Origin: a bacterium
Lineage (GTDB): Bacteria > Pseudomonadota > Alphaproteobacteria > Caulobacterales > Hyphomonadaceae
Length of the DNA: 11,432 nucleotides
Direction: 5' to 3'
NCBI GenBank assembly: GCA_030824255.1
Contig: JAVBYB010000567.1
Span: 1 to 11,432, forward strand
The notes under the pieces are model-generated. The model saw nothing but the letters and a program-made list of their open reading frames with translations, had not been told where the DNA came from and made no database searches. This document shows positions 6,017-11,432 of this stretch, piece by piece. Each line of letters starts with the position of its first letter. Positions within the stretch are counted from its first letter, which is position 1. The translations under genes were made by a program, and so were the position numbers.

Positions 6017-6878
6017 GATTGACACCCATAGCGGCGTCGAGACGACCGGCCATGAATGGGACGGGATCAAGGAACTGAACAATCCACTGCCGCGGTGGTG
6101 GCGGTTCGTGTTCTGGGCTTCCGTTGTGGTTGCGGTGATCTACTGGATCCTGATGCCGGCCTGGCCAGCCCTCCCGGGCATGCAGGGGCATACAACCGGC
6201 GTGCTGGGCCAGTCCGATCGCGCCGATGTGGCCGGCGAGGTTTCGGCGGCGCGGGCCGCGCGGGCGGCATTGGGCGCGAAGCTGGCGGCGCAGGATGCGG
6301 CGTCGATCCTGAAAGACCCGGAGCTGAGTCAGCTGGCGCTGGGACTTGGCGAGAGTGCGTTCGGCGACAACTGCGCGACATGCCATGGCGCGGGCGGGCG
6401 CGGGGCGAAGGGCTATCCGCAATTGTCTGACGATGTCTGGCTGTGGGGCGGATCGCTCGATGCGATCGAACAGACAGTGAAGTTTGGTATCCGGTCTGGC
6501 CACGCTCAGGCGCATGTGAAGGATATGCCGGCTTTCGGGCGCGACGACTTCCTGACGGCGGCGCAGATAGACGACCTTGTTCAGCTTGTGCGGCAGGCGT
6601 CGCATCAGACAGCCGATGCAACGGCGGCGATCCGGGCGCGACCTGTTTACGACGCTAACTGCGCGAGCTGTCATGGCGACGATATGCGCGGCGATCGCAC
6701 GCAGGGCGCGCCGAACCTTACAGACGAGGAGTGGCTTTACGGCGGTGATGCCCCCTCGATCCGCCGCACCATCTTCGGGCCCCGCGGCGGCGTGATGCCG
6801 GCGTGGACAGATCGTCTCGATCCGGCGACTGTACGAGCGCTAGCGATCTACGTTCATTCGATGGGCGGGGGCGAATAG
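5997..6878 (+). CDS. ccoP: cbb3-type cytochrome c oxidase subunit III, membrane-bound diheme cytochrome c
   Basis: 293 residues, standard CcoP length. The cytoplasmic N-terminus has the family motif H19-E-W-D-G-I-K-E-L-N-N-P-L-P-R-W-W, then one membrane helix (about 35-53). The linker 75-105 is rich in Ala and charged residues. Two periplasmic cytochrome c domains follow: C126-A-T-C129-H130 with M177 (D-M-P-A-F), and C222-A-S-C225-H226 with M267 (V-M-P-A-W). It is the electron entry subunit, taking electrons from soluble or anchored cytochrome c and passing them to CcoO. The ATG overlaps ccoQ by 20 bp, and ccoG begins 2 bp after the stop. Confidence 0.96.
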   Translation: MTDRLPEIDTHSGVETTGHEWDGIKELNNPLPRWWRFVFWASVVVAVIYWILMPAWPALPGMQGHTTGVLGQSDRADVAGEVSAARAARAALGAKLAAQDAASILKDPELSQLALGLGESAFGDNCATCHGAGGRGAKGYPQLSDDVWLWGGSLDAIEQTVKFGIRSGHAQAHVKDMPAFGRDDFLTAAQIDDLVQLVRQASHQTADATAAIRARPVYDANCASCHGDDMRGDRTQGAPNLTDEEWLYGGDAPSIRRTIFGPRGGVMPAWTDRLDPATVRALAIYVHSMGGGE

Positions 6879-6880
6879 GC

Positions 6881-8353
6881 ATGGGCACGACCACGCTCAT
6901 CGATCGGCGGGAGGCGGCCAGTTCGGCGCCGACGCCGCCCGACGGCGATGAGCCAGTCGTGCTCTACGCCAAGCGCAAGCAGATCTATCCGAAGCTGGTG
7001 TTCGGCAAGTTCAGAAACCTGAAATGGTTCCTGCTCGTGGTGACGCTGGGTATCTACCATGCGCTGCCGTGGTTGCGCTGGTCGCGGGGGCCAGGGGCGC
7101 CGGACCAGGCGGTTCTGGCGGATTTTGCGGGCGGCAAGTTCTACTTCTTCTGGCTCGAGATCTGGCCGCAGGAAGTGTTCTATATCACTGGTCTGCTCAT
7201 CCTGGCGGCAGTGGGGCTGTTTCTCGTGACGGCGCTGCTGGGGCGGGTGTGGTGCGGGTACTTCTGTCCGCAGACTGTATGGACCGACCTCTTTCTCGTG
7301 GTCGAGCGCTGGTTCGAGGGCGACCGCAACGCGCGGATGAAACGCGACAAGGCGCGCATGTCGCTCGACAAGGCGTGGCGGAAGTCGGGCAAGCATGCGG
7401 TCTGGCTGCTGATCGCGTTTGCGACGGGCGGGGCGTTCATTCTCTACTGGCATGATGCGCCGACGCTGGCGCAGACATTCTTCACGGGCCATGCGCCGAT
7501 GACAGCCTACGTCTTCGCGGCGCTGCTGACGGGGACGACCTATGCGTTGGCGGGAACGATGCGGGAGCAGGTGTGCACATACATGTGCCCATGGCCGCGC
7601 ATCCAGGCGGCCCTGATCGACAAGGATACGCTGCAGGTCACGTACCGCTCGGAGCGGGGCGATCCGCGCGGGCCGCACAAGAAGGGAGAGAGCTGGGAGG
7701 GGCGTGGCGACTGCATCGACTGCAAGCAGTGCGTGGTGGTCTGCCCGATGGGGATCGACATCCGCATGGGGCTGCAGCTGGAATGCATCGGGTGCGGATT
7801 GTGCATCGACGCGTGCGATAGCGTGATGACAAAGGTGGGGCGGCCGACCGGGTTGATCGCCTATGATACCGACGAGAATGTCGTTCGGCGATGGATGAAG
7901 CAGCCAGCCAAGCGGTTCAGCGTTCTGCGGCCGCGCGTGATCCTCTATGCGGCGGTGATGGTGCTGACCGGCCTTCTCATGGTGTTCGGCCTATCGTCGC
8001 GGTCCGACCTGGAGTTGTCCGTGATCAAGGACCGGGGTGTGCCGTTCGTGCATCTCTCCACGGGTGAGTACAGGAATGCCTACACGCTGAAGATCATCAA
8101 CAAGACCCATGCTGTCCGGACGGTTGCCATTGCGGTGGAGGATCTGCCGGGGGCGGAGATCGAGATCATCGGGGACGGCGAAGTCGCCAACGAGGGATAT
8201 CTGATGGCCGAGCCGGATGTTGTCGAGCGCCTCCGGCTGCTGGTGACGGTGGCCGAGGCGAGCGGCAAGCGGGATATCCGCGTTGTGCTGACTGACCCCG
8301 CAACGGGCGCGACGGCTTCTACGCTGGCGCGGTTTGAAGGACCGGAGAGCTGA
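6881..8353 (+). CDS. ccoG: cbb3 oxidase assembly factor CcoG (FixG/RdxA-type polyferredoxin, cupric reductase)
   Basis: 490 residues. Membrane helices are visible at about 49-66, 98-120, 173-190, 207-225 and 352-371. Paired cysteines near the membrane are W124-C125-G-Y-F-C129-P and C232-T-Y-M-C236-P. The cytoplasmic double 4Fe-4S ferredoxin domain carries C278-x2-C281-x2-C284-x3-C288-P and C302-x2-C305-x2-C308-x3-C312. A periplasmic Ig-like domain follows (about 375-490). By family knowledge CcoG reduces Cu(II) to Cu(I) so that copper can be inserted into CcoN. The start at 6881 lies just after the ccoP stop (TAG, 6876-6878) and gives the conserved YAKRKQIYPK region. A longer frame from 6803 would overlap ccoP without reason. 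All iron-sulphur cysteines are present. Confidence 0.95.
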   Translation: MGTTTLIDRREAASSAPTPPDGDEPVVLYAKRKQIYPKLVFGKFRNLKWFLLVVTLGIYHALPWLRWSRGPGAPDQAVLADFAGGKFYFFWLEIWPQEVFYITGLLILAAVGLFLVTALLGRVWCGYFCPQTVWTDLFLVVERWFEGDRNARMKRDKARMSLDKAWRKSGKHAVWLLIAFATGGAFILYWHDAPTLAQTFFTGHAPMTAYVFAALLTGTTYALAGTMREQVCTYMCPWPRIQAALIDKDTLQVTYRSERGDPRGPHKKGESWEGRGDCIDCKQCVVVCPMGIDIRMGLQLECIGCGLCIDACDSVMTKVGRPTGLIAYDTDENVVRRWMKQPAKRFSVLRPRVILYAAVMVLTGLLMVFGLSSRSDLELSVIKDRGVPFVHLSTGEYRNAYTLKIINKTHAVRTVAIAVEDLPGAEIEIIGDGEVANEGYLMAEPDVVERLRLLVTVAEASGKRDIRVVLTDPATGATASTLARFEGPES

Positions 8354-8354
8354 G

Positions 8355-8855
8355 GTGGCGGTGACGAGCACGAATGAGAAGACGGGCGTCAGAGGCGTGC
8401 ACGTGCTGTGGATGCTGCTGGGGTTCTTCGCGATGATCATCGCGGTCAACGCTGTGTTCATCACCATGGCAGTGCGCTCGCATCCCGGGGAGCAAGTAAA
8501 GAACTCGTATGTGCTCGGCCTTGAGTACAACAGAGAACTTGGGCGGCATGACGCGCAGCGTGCGCTGGGCTGGACGCTGCAGGCGGGCTTGGCGGACGAC
8601 GGCGTGACGTTTCTGGTGGAGCTGCGCGATGCGGCAGGCGGCGCCCTGAGCGGAATGGATGTAGCGGTGCGCTTGCATGTGGCGGGTGTCCGGAATGAGG
8701 GCGAGAAAGTCTGGTTGGTTGAGCGGGCAACCGGCGAATACGCGATGGCGGCTGGTGTCGAAGCGCCGGCCAAAGTCGAGGCGATCATTGAGGTGAGCCG
8801 AGATCGCGCTGAGCCGCCGGTGTTCGAGGCGCGCAAGACGCTGGTGCTGTCGTGA
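8355..8855 (+). CDS. ccoH: FixH/CcoH family cbb3 oxidase assembly protein
   Basis: 166 residues from the GTG at 8355, one base after the ccoG stop. A single membrane helix (about 15-40, with WMLLGFF and VNAVFITMAV) carries a periplasmic domain of about 125 residues. FixH family features include the YNREL segment (58-62) and G-W-T-L (72-75). After these comes a beta-rich region with repeated D-x-x-G turns (DDGVTFLVELRDAAGG). CcoH associates with the oxidase and is needed for its assembly or stability. The start is uncertain between GTG 8355 (GGAGAG, spacer 5) and GTG 8361 (TGAGG, spacer 5); the frame also stays open to a TTG at 8334 inside ccoG. It ends in a GTGA overlap with ccoI. Confidence 0.9.
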   Translation: MAVTSTNEKTGVRGVHVLWMLLGFFAMIIAVNAVFITMAVRSHPGEQVKNSYVLGLEYNRELGRHDAQRALGWTLQAGLADDGVTFLVELRDAAGGALSGMDVAVRLHVAGVRNEGEKVWLVERATGEYAMAAGVEAPAKVEAIIEVSRDRAEPPVFEARKTLVLS

Positions 8856-11032
8856 GTGCGGTCGCGGGATGCCCGAGCGGGCTGGCGCCAAGGACCGAGC
8901 AAGGCGTGGCGCAGGATCCCGCGGCGTTTGTGACTGAAGCAAAAGGCTTACGCTCGCTCGATGTGCTGGTGCGGGGGGCCAAATGTGCATCGTGCCTTGG
9001 GCGGATCGAGGGCGCGGTGGGCAAACTGCCGGGCGTCGAGACAGCGCGGCTGAACCTGTCCACGGGCAAATTGCATGTGGCGTGGCGAGGCGTATTGGCG
9101 CCGCGCCGTGTGATCGAGGCGGTGACAGGGTTGGGGTATGGTGCGGCGGCAGTGGATGCTGGCGCATCGGACACGGAGAAGGCACGCGAAGAGCGGGCGC
9201 TGCTGACGGCAATGGTTGTGGCCGGGCTCGCCACCGCGAATGTGATGTTCCTGTCCGAGCCGATGTGGTTTGGCGAGGACATGGACGCCGGGACGATGAC
9301 AATGTTCCGCTGGCTGGCGGCGCTGGTCGCTATACCGGCAGCGCTGTTTTCGGGATGGACGTTCTATGCCTCGGCGGTGAACTCGATGCGGCATCGGCGG
9401 TTGAATATGGATGTGCCGATCTCGCTGGCGGTCCTGCTGTCCCTGGCGCTCAGCCTTCATGCGACGGCGACGGGCGGGGCGCACACATATTTCGATGCGG
9501 CCGTGATGCTACTGTTCTTCCTGCTGATCGGTCGGTTTCTCGATGCGCGGTTGCGGCGGCGGGCGTATGCGGCGGCGAATGCGCTGGCGGCGATGCAGAC
9601 GGCGTCAGCGACGCGGATTTCGACGTGTGGCGTGGCAGAGGCTGTGCGCGCGAGCGATGTGCGGCCGGGCGATATGCTGGTGGTTGCGGCGGGCGAGCGA
9701 TTGCCGGTGGACGCAGAGGTAATCGCGGGAGCAAGCGAGGCGGACCTGCGGCTGGTGACGGGCGAGGTTGAGCCGAAGGCGACGTTCGTAGGGCAGGTGT
9801 TGCATGCCGGAGCGGTGAATCTCTCGGCCCCTTTGCGCGTAAGGGCGCTTGCGGCGGCGGACCGTTCGCTGATGGCGGATGTGGCGCGTTTGCTGGAGGC
9901 GGGGGAGCAAAAGAAGTCGTCTTATCGGCGGATCGCAGACAAGGTGGCGGCGTCGTATGTACCGCAGGTGCATGCGGTGGCGCTGCTTGGGTTTGTTGGC
10001 TGGTTGATCGCGGGAGCAACACTGACGCAGGCGGCGTTTGTGGCGGTGACGGTGTTGATCATCACCTGCCCGTGCGCGCTGGGACTTGCTGCGCCGCTGG
10101 TGCAGGTGGTGGCGGCGGGCAAGCTGTTCAAGCGGGGAATCTATCTGTCGTCGGGCGACGCGCTGGAGCGGATCGCGACGGTGGATCATGTTGTGTTCGA
10201 CAAGACCGGAACATTGACGCTGGGCGAGCCGGTGTTGCTGGCTGGGGAATGGTCGGAGCGCGACCTGCAGGACGCGGCGCAGCTGGCGCGGGCGAGCCGG
10301 CATCCGTTCTCGCGCGCGATCGTGGCGGCGGCTGGCGGCGGTCCGGCGGCTGATCAGGTAAGCGAGCATCCGGGTCTGGGCGTGGAAGGCAAAGTCTGCG
10401 GACGCTGGGCGCGGTTGGGACAGGCCGGGTTTGTCGGCCCCAAGGGAGGCAAGCGCGGATTGTTGTTTGCTTTCGAAGGCGAGCCGCCGGTGGCGTTTGC
10501 TTTCGAGGATGTCGTGCGTGAGGGAGCGCGTTCGGCGATCCAGCGGTTGCAGGCGATGGGGTTTGGCGTGGAGATGCTGAGCGGCGATGCGGATGAGCGC
10601 GTTGCGCGCGCGGCGGCAGCAGCGGGCATTTCAGTCTGGACAGCGAATGCGACGCCGCAGTCGAAGGCAGAGCATCTGGCAAGGCTGGAGGCTGCGGGCA
10701 GGAAAGTGTTGATGGTGGGGGACGGGCTGAATGACGCGGGGGCGCTGGCGAATGCGCATGCCTCGCTGGCGCCAGGCGGGGCGCTGGACGTGTCGCGGCT
10801 GGCGGCGGATTGCGTGTATGCCGGAGGCAATCCGGATGCGGTGGTCGATGCGATTCTGATCGCACGCGAAGCGCGCGGGCGGATGCGGGAGAATTTCGGG
10901 CTTGCCGCGCTTTACAACTTGCTCGCCATTCCGGTTGCGCTGATGGGATTGGCGACGCCGATCGTGGCGGCGGTGGCGATGTCGGCGTCGTCGGCGTTGG
11001 TGACGCTCAATGCGCTCAGGATGTCGCGATGA
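8852..11032 (+). CDS. ccoI: P1B-type copper-exporting ATPase CcoI/FixI
   Basis: 726 residues. It moves Cu(I) out of the cytoplasm for delivery to the CuB site of CcoN. An N-terminal heavy-metal domain (about 36-100) carries C45-A-S-C48, and C7 lies in the leader. Eight membrane helices are expected; the copper-passage motif is C406-P407-C408. The actuator loop has T303-G-E. The phosphorylation site is D450-K-T-G-T, with nucleotide-domain H484-P and G-D-G-L-N-D at 623-628. All catalytic motifs are intact. The start is GTG at 8852, overlapping the ccoH stop as GTGA. There is no strong ribosome site, so translation is probably coupled. The stop overlaps the ccoS start as ATGA. The small C-x2-C metal domain and the CPC motif, with the operon context, favour CcoI over the general CopA exporter. 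Confidence 0.96.
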   Translation: MSAVAGCPSGLAPRTEQGVAQDPAAFVTEAKGLRSLDVLVRGAKCASCLGRIEGAVGKLPGVETARLNLSTGKLHVAWRGVLAPRRVIEAVTGLGYGAAAVDAGASDTEKAREERALLTAMVVAGLATANVMFLSEPMWFGEDMDAGTMTMFRWLAALVAIPAALFSGWTFYASAVNSMRHRRLNMDVPISLAVLLSLALSLHATATGGAHTYFDAAVMLLFFLLIGRFLDARLRRRAYAAANALAAMQTASATRISTCGVAEAVRASDVRPGDMLVVAAGERLPVDAEVIAGASEADLRLVTGEVEPKATFVGQVLHAGAVNLSAPLRVRALAAADRSLMADVARLLEAGEQKKSSYRRIADKVAASYVPQVHAVALLGFVGWLIAGATLTQAAFVAVTVLIITCPCALGLAAPLVQVVAAGKLFKRGIYLSSGDALERIATVDHVVFDKTGTLTLGEPVLLAGEWSERDLQDAAQLARASRHPFSRAIVAAAGGGPAADQVSEHPGLGVEGKVCGRWARLGQAGFVGPKGGKRGLLFAFEGEPPVAFAFEDVVREGARSAIQRLQAMGFGVEMLSGDADERVARAAAAAGISVWTANATPQSKAEHLARLEAAGRKVLMVGDGLNDAGALANAHASLAPGGALDVSRLAADCVYAGGNPDAVVDAILIAREARGRMRENFGLAALYNLLAIPVALMGLATPIVAAVAMSASSALVTLNALRMSR

Positions 11033-11178
11033 ATGTGCTGCTCTTCATGTTGCCGGCAGCGATCCTGTTGGCGGGCGTGGCGCTGGCGGGATTCCTGTGG
11101 TCCCTGAAGTCGGGGCAATTCGATGATCCGGCCGGCGATGCGGCGCGCGTTTTGCTTGACGACGATCGGCCGGGTTGA
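11029..11178 (+). CDS. ccoS: cbb3 oxidase maturation protein CcoS
   Basis: 49 residues, too short for routine gene calling. One membrane helix (about 3-24, LLFMLPAAILLAGVALAGFLW) is followed by the family motif W24-S-L-K-S-G-Q-F-D-D-P, in which an aromatic residue and x-S-G-Q-F/Y-D-D/E follow the helix. The tail ARVLLDDDRPG also fits the family, where a basic-hydrophobic stretch ends in acidic residues. CcoS is needed for cofactor insertion into the cbb3 oxidase. The ATG overlaps the ccoI stop as ATGA, so it is the last translationally coupled gene of the cluster. Confidence 0.93.
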   Translation: MNVLLFMLPAAILLAGVALAGFLWSLKSGQFDDPAGDAARVLLDDDRPG

Positions 11179-11204
11179 CAGCTGCGCCTGCGGATGGCCT
11201 CAAC

Positions 11205-11432
11205 ATGGGAACTCTGACCCGTGACGAGGTTCCCCTGGCGATGCCGGAACAGGCCAGCATCCTGATCGTGGACGATGATGCGGCCTTGCGCGAGACGCTG
11301 GCCGATTTCCTCACGGGCGAGGGCTATGCGATCCGTCACGCGGCGAACGTGGCGGAGGCGCGTGCGGCGCTGGAGCGTGCGGGGCCGGACCTGATGCTGC
11401 TGGACATCAACATGCCGGGTGGAGACGGCCTG
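11205..11432 (+). CDS. Response regulator receiver domain, N-terminal fragment
   Basis: 76 codons are in the window and the gene continues beyond it. From the ATG at 11205 a receiver domain begins at about residue 18 (ILIVDDDAALRETLADFL). The acidic pocket is D23-D24-D25 and the phospho-acceptor is D67 in L-L-D-I-N-M-P-G-G-D-G-L. That last block resembles OmpR/PhoB-type receivers more than FixJ, but the output domain is not visible. A second in-frame ATG at 11241 would start two residues before the receiver strand and is an equally good candidate; neither has a good ribosome site (GAGG lies 12 nt before 11241). It begins 26 bp after ccoS on the same strand, so read-through from the cco operon is possible. 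The partner kinase is not seen. Confidence 0.85.
   Translation, partial: MGTLTRDEVPLAMPEQASILIVDDDAALRETLADFLTGEGYAIRHAANVAEARAALERAGPDLMLLDINMPGGDGL

Noticed and set aside
8319..9302. Long minus-strand open frames opposite ccoH and ccoI
   Set aside because: They are antisense to well-supported genes and have low-complexity Arg/Pro/Ser/His translations without domains.
11175..11180. TTGACA at the end of ccoS as a -35 for the response regulator
   Set aside because: The hexamer is perfect, but no -10-like sequence lies 16-18 bp downstream (CCTCAA). It would favour the start at 11241 if real; not enough to call a promoter.
1..11432. tRNA or rRNA genes, CRISPR arrays, insertion sequences, phage genes
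   Set aside because: I saw no cloverleaf, rRNA-like segment, regularly spaced repeats, transposase or terminal inverted repeats. Base composition and codon use look uniform, so no sign of recent transfer.

Overview
The window is a chromosomal segment of a GC-rich alphaproteobacterium. It is built around a complete gene set for the microaerobic cbb3-type cytochrome c oxidase. The CcoN N-terminal extension, the ccoNOQP-ccoGHIS order, the FixK-type regulator and the TTGC-N6-TCAA operator all point to Alphaproteobacteria. A hyphomonad or caulobacter-like host is my guess and cannot be proven here.

Layout. At the left edge, on the minus strand, is the first 56 codons of an exported type-B carboxylesterase (1-169). 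A strong hairpin at 277-308 separates it from a minus-strand CRP/FNR-family regulator of FixK type (340-1035). A 228-bp divergent gap with a candidate FixK site and two 22-bp-spaced direct repeats lies between this regulator and a small plus-strand c-type cytochrome lipoprotein (1264-1617). That cytochrome gene converges on hemN, and the two stop codons overlap in a single CTAG. The hemN gene (1614-2960, minus; anaerobic coproporphyrinogen III oxidase) is the second gene of a two-gene operon. Its first gene (2957-3205) encodes an unrecognised 82-residue, two-helix, cysteine/histidine-bearing membrane protein and overlaps hemN by ATGA.

A 180-bp divergent promoter region with a perfect FixK-type box (3290-3303) then leads into a long, tightly packed plus-strand operon. 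It starts with the structural genes ccoN, ccoO, ccoQ and ccoP (3386-6878). The assembly genes ccoG, ccoH, ccoI and ccoS follow (6881-11178). The gaps range from 11 bp to overlaps of 4-20 bp. The window ends inside a response-regulator gene that starts 26 bp after ccoS.

How it fits together. Under low oxygen the FixK-like protein would activate both arms of the divergent promoter. One arm makes the oxidase and its copper and redox maturation factors (CcoI copper ATPase, CcoG cupric reductase, CcoH, CcoS). The other makes heme without oxygen (HemN) together with the coupled small membrane protein. The cytochrome lipoprotein is a plausible extra electron carrier. The part I could not explain by known families is the 82-residue protein coupled to hemN; it is the best candidate for something undescribed.
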